This document shows positions 7,802-14,863 of a stretch of DNA of 25,865 nt, piece after piece. The translations under genes and the position numbers were made by a program. Origin of the DNA: Sutterella sp. GTDB taxonomy: Bacteria; Pseudomonadota; Gammaproteobacteria; Burkholderiales; Burkholderiaceae_F. Position 1 is the first letter of the stretch. Each line of letters opens with the position of its first letter. The stretch is from assembly GCA_020025955.1 (NCBI GenBank), contig JAHHRF010000026.1, positions 1 through 25,865 on the forward strand. Direction: 5' to 3'. The notes under the pieces are model-generated. The model had not been told where the DNA came from. It did no database searches and worked only from the letters and a program-made list of their open reading frames with translations.

Positions 7802-7833
7802 ATTGTACCCGTTGCCTCTCCCAATCGGGAGAG
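7802..7833 (-). promoter_or_regulatory. candidate promoter and operator of the universal stress gene
   Basis: Read on the minus strand, TACAAT lies at 7807-7802, giving a leader of about 88 nt. No consensus -35 is present; its place is taken by an 18-bp hairpin or palindrome (CTCTCCC, 4-nt centre, GGGAGAG; 7816-7833). The core TCCC-N4-GGGA ends 11 bp from the -10. Confidence 0.45.
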
Positions 7834-7867
7834 CGTGCGTCTCAGTGAAAGTCCTGAGGGGGAAGTG

Positions 7868-7901
7868 AAAAAACGCCTGAGGGGAACTCAAGCGTTTTTT
7901 T
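7868..7901 (-). terminator. intrinsic terminator after the HAD phosphatase gene (T-rich on both strands)
   Basis: AACGC-TGAG and CTCA-GCGTT arms around GGGAA (about 7872-7895), with T6 on the minus strand at 7873-7868 and T7 on the plus strand at 7895-7901. Confidence 0.85.
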
Positions 7902-7906
7902 GACAA

Positions 7907-8638
7907 TTAGCGTTTCGGCACCCAGGGAAGGAGCTCATCCCACCCTTCGACATAGGCGTCGGCTTTAGCGAAAATGGCCTCTTTATCCGCTAAGGCATGG
8001 GGCTCAGAGAGCGCAATCACTTGAAGCCCCGCGGCTTTTGCCGCTTCAACGCCCGCTAACGTATCCTCAAAGACAATCGTTTCAAAGGGCGCGGCCCCCA
8101 ACTTAAATAAGGCCTTTTGATAGGCTTCCGGATCGGGCTTTAAGTTGGCTACGTCTTCACGGGTGACGATGACCTTGAAGAAGTCGCGTAAAGGGAGAAT
8201 CGCCTTCATGTCGCGATTGGTATCGGCATAGATATCGACGTTAGCGCGGCGCGTGGTTGTGGCAATCGCCATCTGCACGCCGTTGGCGGCTAAGGCACGC
8301 ACGAATTCGGGGGCGCCCTCTCGCCAATGTACGCTCGTTTTGAGCGCTTCACGGCTTAATTGATAACGACGTTCATGGAGCGCCTCCGGGCTCTTAGCGG
8401 AGCCTGAGATTTCGCCTAAGACCTTGCACCAAAGCACATAGGGGTTCTCAGCGTGCGCAAATTGTTTGAGCGTCGTTTCACGCAATTCATAGATCATGGA
8501 GGGTGAAATCCGGTCGAGCCCCAATTCGGCCGCTAAGGCCACATCCACGTCATTCCAAATTTTCAAACTGTCAATAAGGGTGCCGTCCAGGTCAAAGACC
8601 GCATAACGGGCCATCCCCAAAAGATGGTCGAGTTGCAT
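7907..8638 (-). CDS. HAD-superfamily phosphatase, beta-phosphoglucomutase/phosphatase-like
   Basis: 243 residues from the ATG at 8638; an in-frame TTG at 8674 has no spaced ribosome binding site, so it was not used. All four HAD motifs are visible: motif I F-D-L-D-G-T-L-I-D (nucleophile Asp and acid/base Asp, about 17-25), motif II A-I-A-T-T-T-R-R, motif III Lys in N-L-K-P-D-P-E-A-Y, and motif IV V-F-E-D-T-L-A-G-V-E-A-A-K-A-A-G. The helical cap between motifs I and II is the C1 type seen in sugar-phosphate phosphatases and beta-phosphoglucomutases. Expected reaction: hydrolysis (or mutase transfer) of a small phosphorylated metabolite in the cytosol; the substrate cannot be told from sequence. 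It stands alone with its own terminator, and a TACAAT on the minus strand at 8812-8807 may be its -10. Confidence 0.82.
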   Translation of the reverse strand: MQLDHLLGMARYAVFDLDGTLIDSLKIWNDVDVALAAELGLDRISPSMIYELRETTLKQFAHAENPYVLWCKVLGEISGSAKSPEALHERRYQLSREALKTSVHWREGAPEFVRALAANGVQMAIATTTRRANVDIYADTNRDMKAILPLRDFFKVIVTREDVANLKPDPEAYQKALFKLGAAPFETIVFEDTLAGVEAAKAAGLQVIALSEPHALADKEAIFAKADAYVEGWDELLPWVPKR

Positions 8639-8843
8639 AGTGTGTTCTTTTTGTTGTGAGCGAAGAGAGAACAACCTTCTTTATTGTTTTTCCGCCAAGG
8701 TGCGCTATCAACCGTTCTGAAATTGATAGGGGGGATCGACCACGTAGGCGTGTGAGGAAGAAAACCGGTCCGTCTTCAACCCCAACTTTTTAAAGGCATG
8801 GGAGAGATTGTAAACGCTCACAACGAAAAACGGGCACGTCAAA

Positions 8844-8862
8844 AACAGGGAGAATCCCTGTT
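8844..8862 (-). terminator. second minus-strand terminator downstream of nrdG
   Basis: AACAGGG and CCCTGTT arms with a 5-nt loop; on the minus strand the stem is followed by TTTTT (CCCTGTTTTTGAC). It lies about 40 bp beyond the first nrdG terminator. Confidence 0.6.
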
Positions 8863-8901
8863 CAAAGGAAAAAAGTGCCGATTTTTTTGAATTAGCCAAC
8901 G

Positions 8902-8934
8902 AAAAACGACGTGACGGGGACACGTCACGTCGTT
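8902..8934 (-). terminator. intrinsic terminator of the nrdD-nrdG unit
   Basis: A perfect 12-bp stem, AACGACGTGACG (8905-8916) with CGTCACGTCGTT (8923-8934), loop of 6, and a T-run on the minus strand. Confidence 0.9.
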
Positions 8935-8946
8935 GGAAGAGTGGGG

Positions 8947-9420
8947 TTATTCGATTTTGGCGCGCGGGTGCAAGGGGATGATGCGCTGGTTGGAGCTGCC
9001 AAACCAACCGGGCTCCGTGAGTTTAAGGCGCTCCACAAAGGGGCCATCAATCAGCACGTCCACGTATTGCATTAAGGGGTGATCCTTGATGCGCTCGTGC
9101 CGGCGGCCCGTCCACAGCCATACGTCTTTGGTGTCGCCAAAGCGTTCACGCACGCGCTTCACCAACTCCACCAAGGTGGGTTCGTTTTCAGGCTCCATCG
9201 GGTCGCCCCCTAAGAGGCTCAACCCGCGGATAAAGGGCTCATCCAAAGCCTTTAAGATTTTCTCGACCGTTTCTTCGGTAAAGGGTTTGCCGGCGCAAAA
9301 GTCCCAGCTCTCTTCGTTAAAGCAACCCGGGCACTTTAAGGTGCAACCCGAGCAAAAGAGCGAGACGCGCATCCCCGGACCGTTGGCGGCGTCACAAGTG
9401 TTGAGTCCAATGTAATGCAT
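8947..9420 (-). CDS. nrdG: anaerobic ribonucleotide reductase activating protein (radical SAM)
   Basis: 157 residues, close to the 154 of E. coli NrdG. The radical-SAM cluster motif C-x3-C-x2-C is Cys26, Cys30 and Cys33 in L-F-C-S-G-C-T-L-K-C-P-G-C, the same positions as in E. coli, followed by F-N-E-E-S-W. The N-G-P-G-M-R run at 13-18 and L-S-L-L-G-G-D-P (about 68-75, SAM-binding GGE-like loop) are family landmarks. It uses S-adenosylmethionine and a [4Fe-4S] cluster to place the glycyl radical on NrdD under anaerobic conditions. It lies 210 bp downstream of nrdD in the same orientation. The start matches the family N-terminus, yet the preceding bases (TTCACCCCTT) contain no purine-rich ribosome binding site, which is unusual in this window. 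Confidence 0.93.
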   Translation of the reverse strand: MHYIGLNTCDAANGPGMRVSLFCSGCTLKCPGCFNEESWDFCAGKPFTEETVEKILKALDEPFIRGLSLLGGDPMEPENEPTLVELVKRVRERFGDTKDVWLWTGRRHERIKDHPLMQYVDVLIDGPFVERLKLTEPGWFGSSNQRIIPLHPRAKIE

Positions 9421-9630
9421 AAGGGGTGAAGGTTCGTAAAGGGGTCAGAGAAGAAAAAAACGTGGCGCTCAAACTCACCAAACACCCCTTTCAGTTGAAA
9501 AGGACTTCGGGGGAGCCTGGCGCCAGGTAAAGGTGGCGTAGTGGGGGCGCTACGCCAAGAGTAGAGGGAAGGGGCCTCAGAAAGGGGACCGAAAACACAC
9601 GATCGGATCCCCCCTCTGGGGGCGTTCCCT
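9421..9630 (-). promoter_or_regulatory. nrdD-nrdG intercistronic region with hairpins
   Basis: TGGCGTA (9533-9539) and TACGCCA (9551-9557) form a 7-bp hairpin about 75 bp beyond the nrdD stop on the minus strand, and a GGCGCC palindrome lies near 9520. A T7 tract on the minus strand (9460-9454) follows only weak pairing. The layout suggests processing or partial termination between the two genes rather than a separate promoter. Confidence 0.35.
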
Positions 9631-11793
9631 TTACATGCTGATACGGTTTTTAATTTCAGCCATTTTGCCGTCGTTCATGCGCGACGACCCGTTCACATTG
9701 GAGTAACCCAAGTAGCCACAAACGCGCGAAATTACCGAGAGGTTATCGCTCCCGCACTTCGGGCACTTGAAGAGCACGTTGTTGGAGTGTTCACCGCAGT
9801 CACCGCAGTAGGCGCTATCGAAGTTCACACCCTGGTAGAACCCCTTTTGCATCCCACGACGGATCACGGCCTTAGCAGCATCGAGGTTTTCCGGGTTGTC
9901 TAAGCGCACGTACTGAATGTGGCCGCCTTCACAGAGGTGGAAGTCCGTGAATTCCAAGTCCTGCTTTTCAAAGGGCGTGATGTCTTCCGTGACGTTCACG
10001 TGGAACGAATTCGTGAAGTATTCCGGGCTGTAGTGCTCGGTATCACGGAACACGTTTTCAATCTGGTTAGCGGAGCAGAATTCGTCGTACTGACGGGCCT
10101 GCGTGGCGCATAAGCTTTCAGCGGGCGTCCCGTAGATCGCGTACAAGTAACCGTCTTCTTCCTTGAAGGTCTTCAACTTCTTGGCTAAGTAGTCGAGGAC
10201 TTCTGCGGAGAATTCACCGCCTTCTTCCACTAAGCGCTTACCCGTCCACAAGTACGTGGCTTCGTCAAGCGCCGTGATCCCGAAGGAGGCCGTCATGTAG
10301 CGAACCAAGTCACCGACCTTTTCATCGGGGCTCTTGGTGCCTTCATAGAAACCACCCTGCGTAAAGGCCAAGGGGTTGCTGGAGGCTTGCTGATGACGAA
10401 TGATGTCATAGCGCTTCTTGAAGAAGCTGCGAATCACGTCTAAGCGAGCATCCAAGAGTTCCCAGAAGTACTCCTTCCAGTTTTCCGAGCGGATCTGCGC
10501 AAACTTGATGATGATGGGCAAGTTCAAGCTCACAGCACCAATGTTGCAGCGACCGATCGTGATGGCTTCACCCTGTTCATTGCGCCAAAGGCTCAAGAAC
10601 GCACGGCACCCCATGGGGCTCGTGATGGCACCATACTTCTGGTAGATCTGCGAGACGGAACCGTTTTCGGAGGACAACGACAAGTAGTCCGGGTACATGC
10701 ATTCGGTGCTCGTCTTCACGGCATCGTCAAAGAGCTGGGCGCTATGCGGGTCGCTGTCAACCTGCTTTTCGTCAAAGAGGTAGACCAACTTCGGGAAGAC
10801 GACGGGCTTGCCGTCCTTACCGTGACCCTGACGACGGGTGTTGAGCATGATGCGGTTGATCATGTGGAGCCAATGCTTGTCGGAGTCTTCAAAGGCCTTG
10901 GGATCCCACTGACCGAAGGTAATCGTCGTAAAGGCGAAGTCACCTCGCGAGCAAGGCACCGTGTTTAACTTCAATTCCAAGCTCTGGAAGCCCTGTTCGA
11001 GTTCGCGAATGACGTCTTTTTCAGCCTGTTCAGCGATCTTTTCTTCAGACAACCCCAAGTCAGCGTACTTGCGGGTGGCCGCCACTAAGCTCTTCTTCAC
11101 GTAGGGGAGAAGCACCTTGTCGAGTTCCGGCAACGTAAAGCCACCGAACTGCTGGGCGGTCGCCACCAACGTGATGTCACCAATCACCTGAAGGGCGGAT
11201 AACACCGTCTTCGGTTCGGAATACTGGACGTTACTCATTTCGAAGCCGTCCTTTAAGACGTGACCGATGTCAAAGAGGCAGCAGTTGATGCAACCCAAAA
11301 TCATGTCACGCAAATCGTGGATGTAGATGTCACCACGATCAATCAATTCTTTTTCACGACCCGAGAGGTAGAACTGCTTGTAGAGGCTCTTGGTGAGGTA
11401 ACCCTTGATGAGGGAGCCCTTGGTGGAGACTAAGGAGCTGTCATAGTTGGCGTTTTCACGGTCCCCTAAACGAAGCACGTCGTCGGCGTCTTGACGCAAC
11501 TGTTCAAACGTACGGGCGTACGTCGTCTTGTAGTAACGGTATTCGGCATAGGCCTTACCCACGTCACCCAATTGCACAAAGGACAAAACGGCAATGACGA
11601 GTTCATGGAGTTCAGCCACCTTCACGGTTTCGCGCTGCCCAATGCGACGCTTCACTTCATGGACAATCTGCTGGAGCGTAGCTTCATCAATCAATTTGTC
11701 ACAGCGGAAGGCGGCTTTCTTCACGGCGTCAATGATCTTTTCGCCCTTGAAGATTTCCGTGGAATTGTCTTTCTTTAATACAGTGATGGTCAT
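9631..11793 (-). CDS. nrdD: anaerobic (class III) ribonucleoside-triphosphate reductase
   Basis: 720 residues, full length for the family. The N-terminal ATP-cone (about 1-95, I-T-V-L-K-K-D-N-S-T-E-I-F) is the allosteric domain. The catalytic ten-stranded barrel follows, with Cys168/171/172 in L-G-C-I-N-C-C-L-F-D and T-E-C-M-Y-P-D-Y near 364 as candidate active-site cysteines. The C-terminus carries the structural zinc site (C-G-D-C and C-P-K-C) and the glycyl-radical loop R-V-C-G-Y-L-G, with the radical Gly at about 693. It reduces NTPs to dNTPs with formate as the usual reductant and needs NrdG, the next gene on the same strand. It implies DNA synthesis without oxygen. The ribosome binding site is weak (GAAGTAGAAAA). 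The upstream region has two FNR-like repeats. Confidence 0.97.
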   Translation of the reverse strand: MTITVLKKDNSTEIFKGEKIIDAVKKAAFRCDKLIDEATLQQIVHEVKRRIGQRETVKVAELHELVIAVLSFVQLGDVGKAYAEYRYYKTTYARTFEQLRQDADDVLRLGDRENANYDSSLVSTKGSLIKGYLTKSLYKQFYLSGREKELIDRGDIYIHDLRDMILGCINCCLFDIGHVLKDGFEMSNVQYSEPKTVLSALQVIGDITLVATAQQFGGFTLPELDKVLLPYVKKSLVAATRKYADLGLSEEKIAEQAEKDVIRELEQGFQSLELKLNTVPCSRGDFAFTTITFGQWDPKAFEDSDKHWLHMINRIMLNTRRQGHGKDGKPVVFPKLVYLFDEKQVDSDPHSAQLFDDAVKTSTECMYPDYLSLSSENGSVSQIYQKYGAITSPMGCRAFLSLWRNEQGEAITIGRCNIGAVSLNLPIIIKFAQIRSENWKEYFWELLDARLDVIRSFFKKRYDIIRHQQASSNPLAFTQGGFYEGTKSPDEKVGDLVRYMTASFGITALDEATYLWTGKRLVEEGGEFSAEVLDYLAKKLKTFKEEDGYLYAIYGTPAESLCATQARQYDEFCSANQIENVFRDTEHYSPEYFTNSFHVNVTEDITPFEKQDLEFTDFHLCEGGHIQYVRLDNPENLDAAKAVIRRGMQKGFYQGVNFDSAYCGDCGEHSNNVLFKCPKCGSDNLSVISRVCGYLGYSNVNGSSRMNDGKMAEIKNRISM

Positions 11794-12240
11794 TTTTCTA
11801 CTTCGTCTCAGCGTTAAATGTCATTCAATTGAGGGGGCAAGCCAAAGGGGAGGAGCCCAGATTCGGGCGCCATCCTTAGGGATGACAATCAATTGAAGAA
11901 AGTGAAAGCCCGAACGTGCCTTTCCAACAAAGTGGGTATAGCGTCATCCGAGCTTCGGTCATTGGGGGGTAGTCTAGCGAATGTGCGCACTAAATACAAC
12001 CAATAGGGTTATAGGGTTTAAGCCTGCCCTATATCCTGTGGTCTGTGGATAAGGTTGGTAAGTCATTGATGTGGCGGGCTTTTCCCTCTGAGGTGCCCAA
12101 AAAAGAGGCGAACTTCCCTTGTGTTTGGTCCGTCTGTCTATCCCAGTGATTGGGGATTTTGACCTTTTTATAGGTGTTTACCCGTAAATAGGGGAGGGGC
12201 AGATGTTGGGGGTAGGGTTTAGAGCAAGGGAATTCTATAT
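11794..12240 (-). promoter_or_regulatory. nrdD upstream regulatory region
   Basis: No gene is supported in this region. A 15-bp direct repeat with two A/T mismatches, ATG-w-CA-w-TCAATTGA, occurs at 11818-11832 and 11882-11896, exactly 64 bp apart. On the minus strand each contains an FNR-like half: TTGAT-TGTC-ATCCC (11892-11879; 8 of 10 positions of TTGAT-N4-ATCAA) and TTGAA-TGAC-ATTTA. Further out, around 12012-12033, CCCTATAACCCTATTG and GGATATAGGGC elements cluster. No NrdR-type box pair could be confirmed by eye and no clear -10 was found. Confidence 0.35.
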
Positions 12241-12268
12241 TTGAAAAATGCCTCCTCTGTTTTACAAT
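12241..12268 (+). promoter_or_regulatory. promoter of the LysR-type regulator gene
   Basis: TTGAAA (12241-12246), 16-bp spacer, TACAAT (12263-12268). The -10 overlaps an ATG at 12267 that opens the long frame, excluding it as the start. The predicted leader is about 150 nt. Confidence 0.65.
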
Positions 12269-12425
12269 GGTTTCAACCCAACCCGAGACCACGGGTGGTC
12301 TGTGCCTTTCGCTTTGGATGAGAGGCAAAGACCGATACCAACAAGAACAACAATTCCACTTTTCTAGGACCATGACCCATTCTGATGCTTTAACCCATGC
12401 GTCGCACCACGCGGAGGTTAACCTC

Positions 12426-13379
12426 ATGAAATTGCCTGAGGTTGACGTCATGCTCAAGCAAGTGGACTTTCTGGACCTTCAGGTCTTGCAAAGTTTGATG
12501 CGCACCCATGGGGTCGCCATTACGGCCCAACATTTAGGGCTCAGTATTCCTGGGACCAGTCGCCGCTTAGGGCTCCTTCGTCAAGTCTTTGAAGACGAAC
12601 TCTTTGTGCGTAGCGGCCACGAAATGCTCCCCACGAACCGCATGCGTGAATTGGATCGCAAGATTTGCGCCATTCTCGATACGGCCAAAGGGTTGACAGA
12701 TGCAGCCGAAGCCTTTGACCTTCGTCGTGAAACGCGCACGATTCGTGTGATTAGTTCGGATAACGTCGCTGCGGGGCTGGTGGCCCCGTCGTTACGCTCT
12801 TTGATGACTCAAGCCCCCAAGGCGGGCGTGCAGATTGCCAACGTTGACGATCAAGTCTTAGAGCGTTTGCGCTATGGGCAAGCCGATATGGCGATTCTGG
12901 GGCAGACCCAGGGGTTAAGTTCTGACTTCTTTTCGCTTGAACTCTACGAGAGCCCCTATTACGTGATGTGCCGCACGTCGCACCCCTTAGCCAAGCATTT
13001 TGAAAGTGGTGAGGCGTTAACGATGGCGTCGTTGAGCGCGTTTCGTTCGGTGAGGATTGCCAACACCAAAAATTCCTTGCAGTCCCCAGAACCCTTAAGT
13101 ATGAACGTGGGCTTTGAGACGCCGTACTTTATGAATGTGCCGGACGTCTTACGCGAAACCGACATGGTCTATGTGGGCTCGTTAATTACACTCAACTGGC
13201 TCCACAGCCGTTTGGGTGAGGATTTAACGCTCGTTCCGGCGCCCGACTCCTTAGGGCTCTTTACGCCCCATTTGGTCTGGCACCAGTCCACGCACCAAGA
13301 TCCCTTCTTGCAATGGGCGCGTGGGCTCTTGACGCACGTGAGCCGCCAAGAAGCGAAGCGCTGGAATGCGTTACCGTAA
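12426..13379 (+). CDS. LysR-family transcriptional regulator
   Basis: 317 residues from ATG 12426, which has a GGAGG 7 nt upstream. ATGs at 12267 (inside the promoter) and 12372 (AGGA only 2 nt away) are less likely; the chosen start also gives the usual LysR length. An N-terminal winged helix-turn-helix (about 10-70) contains L-D-L-Q-V-L-Q-S-L-M-R-T-H-G-V-A-I-T-A-Q-H-L-G and the family-typical F-E-D-E-L-F-V-R. A linker helix and a periplasmic-binding-protein-like effector domain (about 95-300) follow, including V-R-V-I/I-R-V-I-S-S-D and G-Q-A-D-M-A-I-L-G. It binds DNA as a tetramer in response to a small ligand, which is unknown. It is divergent from nrdD and convergent with the nitroreductase; neither is proved to be a target. 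The helix-turn-helix is somewhat diverged from textbook LysR proteins. Confidence 0.82.
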   Translation: MKLPEVDVMLKQVDFLDLQVLQSLMRTHGVAITAQHLGLSIPGTSRRLGLLRQVFEDELFVRSGHEMLPTNRMRELDRKICAILDTAKGLTDAAEAFDLRRETRTIRVISSDNVAAGLVAPSLRSLMTQAPKAGVQIANVDDQVLERLRYGQADMAILGQTQGLSSDFFSLELYESPYYVMCRTSHPLAKHFESGEALTMASLSAFRSVRIANTKNSLQSPEPLSMNVGFETPYFMNVPDVLRETDMVYVGSLITLNWLHSRLGEDLTLVPAPDSLGLFTPHLVWHQSTHQDPFLQWARGLLTHVSRQEAKRWNALP

Positions 13380-13390
13380 AGACAAAGAAA

Positions 13391-13416
13391 AAGGGGACCG
13401 ATTTTTCGGTCCCCTT
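13391..13416. terminator. bidirectional terminator between the LysR gene and the nitroreductase gene
   Basis: AAGGGGACCGA (13391-13401) pairs perfectly with TCGGTCCCCTT (13406-13416) across a 4-T loop; A-rich and T-rich flanks serve both convergent genes. Confidence 0.85.
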
Positions 13417-13420
13417 CTTC

Positions 13421-14233
13421 TTACATAATCGTATCGAGCCAGCGTTTGGCTTTGTAGCCCACGGTCATGCAAAGCACCGGCGTCTGATTTTCGTTAATCG
13501 GTAAGACACGCATCAAGGCGGTCTGATCAAAGCCGGTGCGACAAACGCAACCTACGTTATCAAGCGCGGCGCAGGCCAAATAGACGGCTTGCACTTTAAC
13601 CGCCGCATCAATCGTCATGGAGCGGGTCATCATCTCATCGATTTTGTCTTCCGACCACGCACGCGACCCCACGGTTTTCGCCAACTTCTTCCCAAAGCGC
13701 ATGAGGCGGCTCTCGGTACGGGAAACGTCGCTTACCATCACTAATTGCACGGGGGCCGACTTTAAGAAGGGCTGGGCAAAGAGGGTTTCTTCACGAAGGT
13801 CCGGTAAATCAATGAAACGCAAACGATGGCCTTCGGGCTCATAGCGCCAGGTGCCGTTGGCCTTTAAAACGTAGATGTCCACTTCGCGCCAATTTAAGGA
13901 GGACGGCGTCGTACGACGCCCGTCCGGGCGGTTAATCCCGTCCGCGGCCCACAAAATGGTGGCTAAATCCTCATCCGTTAAGGGCTCGTCCGAAAAGGCA
14001 CGATGGGTGGAGCGAGCTTTGAGCGCATCCGTTAACCCCATGGTGAGGTTTTTCGGGGGCGGCAAGTCGCGATAAATCGGCGGGTCATTGCGGTGCGAGT
14101 GCTGGCGGATGATGGGTTCGGGCTTTAAGTCCGTGACCCCCAACGGGCGCGAGATCGTCGCAAAGTGTCGACGAAGGCGACGGGTGTTAACACGCAAATC
14201 TTCTAAGAGCGAACGGGAAGGGGAATGAGTCAT
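13421..14233 (-). CDS. nitroreductase-family (SagB/ThcOx type) FMN oxidoreductase
   Basis: 270 residues. The first ~75 residues are a basic, poorly conserved extension (R-R-L-R-R-H-F, P-P-P-K-N-L). The nitroreductase core then starts with L-K-A-R-S-T-H-R-A-F-S, the FMN-phosphate Arg/Ser region, followed by L-A-T-I-L-W-A-A-D-G-I-N and R-R-T-T-P-S-S-L-N-W-R-E-V-D-I-Y-V, which is the SagB-like version of the second FMN loop. A later V-G-C-V-C-R-T-G-F-D lies near the usual third flavin contact. Cytoplasmic, no signal peptide. Family members dehydrogenate peptides or reduce small molecules with FMN; no azole-peptide biosynthesis genes are present here, so the substrate is unknown. Single gene; its start region overlaps the divergent XRE regulator region, and no convincing ribosome binding site precedes the ATG. 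Confidence 0.8.
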   Translation of the reverse strand: MTHSPSRSLLEDLRVNTRRLRRHFATISRPLGVTDLKPEPIIRQHSHRNDPPIYRDLPPPKNLTMGLTDALKARSTHRAFSDEPLTDEDLATILWAADGINRPDGRRTTPSSLNWREVDIYVLKANGTWRYEPEGHRLRFIDLPDLREETLFAQPFLKSAPVQLVMVSDVSRTESRLMRFGKKLAKTVGSRAWSEDKIDEMMTRSMTIDAAVKVQAVYLACAALDNVGCVCRTGFDQTALMRVLPINENQTPVLCMTVGYKAKRWLDTIM

Positions 14234-14335
14234 AGTGAACCAGGTGTGAGGCGGGGCGCGTTACAATGGCAACGCCCATTGACACAAAGTATGCCAGAAA
14301 CCCTGACGCCTTCCGAGAAAAGAAAGGAGCCCCCG

Positions 14336-14713
14336 GTGAGTCTTCCCCGTTTAACGCAACATCCCACGGACACGCATGAAGTGACCTTTATGCTCACGGT
14401 GGCCGACACCCAAGCGGACCTTGTTAAAGCCCACTTGGAAAGCTTAAAGGCGCTCTTGGAGAAAAGTACGCCCGTGATGAGCGCTGTGGCGAGCCCGAAG
14501 CCTTGGGGGGAAGAAAAGCCCATGCCCCCCGGGTTACGCCTCAAGGCCCTTCGTCAGGCAGCGCACCGTCCTCAAAAGGCGATTGCCGAACTCTTAGGGG
14601 TGAATCAAAGTCGCATTTCCGACTTAGAGCAAGGGGTGCGACCCATTACGCCCGAGATGGCGGTTACCTTAGCGCGCTACTTTAATGTGGCGGTGGATGA
14701 GTTCTTAGCGTAG
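14336..14713 (+). CDS. small XRE-family (Cro/C1-type) helix-turn-helix regulator
   Basis: 125 residues from GTG 14336, which follows AAAGGAG at 6 nt. A longer frame opens upstream at 14225, but a TACAAT -10-like box (14262-14267) falls within it and no ribosome binding site supports an earlier start. The C-terminal half (about 68-125) is a clear Cro/C1 domain: L-R-L-K-A-L-R-Q-A-A, Q-K-A-I-A-E-L-L-G-V-N-Q-S-R-I-S-D-L-E-Q-G and M-A-V-T-L-A-R-Y-F-N-V-A-V-D-E-F-L. The N-terminal ~60 residues are helical with a V-A-D-T-Q-A-D-L-V-K-A-H-L-E-S-L run and no recognised domain. The layout resembles antitoxins of the HigA/HipB kind, yet no toxin-sized gene adjoins it. Divergent from the nitroreductase gene, which is its most obvious target (inference). 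Confidence 0.75.
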   Translation: MSLPRLTQHPTDTHEVTFMLTVADTQADLVKAHLESLKALLEKSTPVMSAVASPKPWGEEKPMPPGLRLKALRQAAHRPQKAIAELLGVNQSRISDLEQGVRPITPEMAVTLARYFNVAVDEFLA

Positions 14714-14829
14714 GCGAATTTGCTTTGTTTTGAGCTAAGCACTTTTCCCTAAGACGAAAAAAGCAAGCGTGCTTTCGCTAGTTACACAAGCCTGTTACAT
14801 TTATTTACAAATTGCTTTTCACAGGGTAT

Positions 14830-14857
14830 TCCCTATAGGGATTCTCTTCTGTACAAT
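14830..14857 (+). promoter_or_regulatory. promoter and palindrome of the candidate structured RNA
   Basis: TACAAT at 14852-14857 predicts a start near 14864. The -35 place is taken by a perfect 12-bp palindrome, TCCCTATAGGGA (14830-14841), ending 10 bp before the -10. A second possible promoter overlaps it: TTGCTT (14812-14817), 16 bp, TATAGG (14834-14839). Confidence 0.45.
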
Positions 14858-14863
14858 GCTAAG

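Larger units (their letters stand above)
8639..8946 (-). other. intergenic region upstream of the HAD gene
   Basis: 308 bases without a supportable gene. It contains two minus-strand terminator-like stems (8844-8862 and 8902-8934), a possible TACAAT -10 at 8812-8807 with no good -35, and about 160 nt of leader before ATG 8638. A 99-codon reading frame across it runs through both stems and is not believed. Confidence 0.4.

Noticed and set aside
8708..9007. 99-codon reading frame on the minus strand after nrdG
   Set aside because: It overlaps the 3' end of nrdG in another frame and runs through two terminator stems, with no ribosome binding site or recognisable protein features.
12029..12457. 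142-codon frame on the minus strand upstream of nrdD
   Set aside because: It overlaps the strong LysR-gene promoter and its true start, and its composition is unlike the surrounding genes.
14230..14544. 104-codon frame antisense to the XRE regulator
   Set aside because: It is a shadow of the plus-strand gene, which has a clear helix-turn-helix and ribosome binding site.
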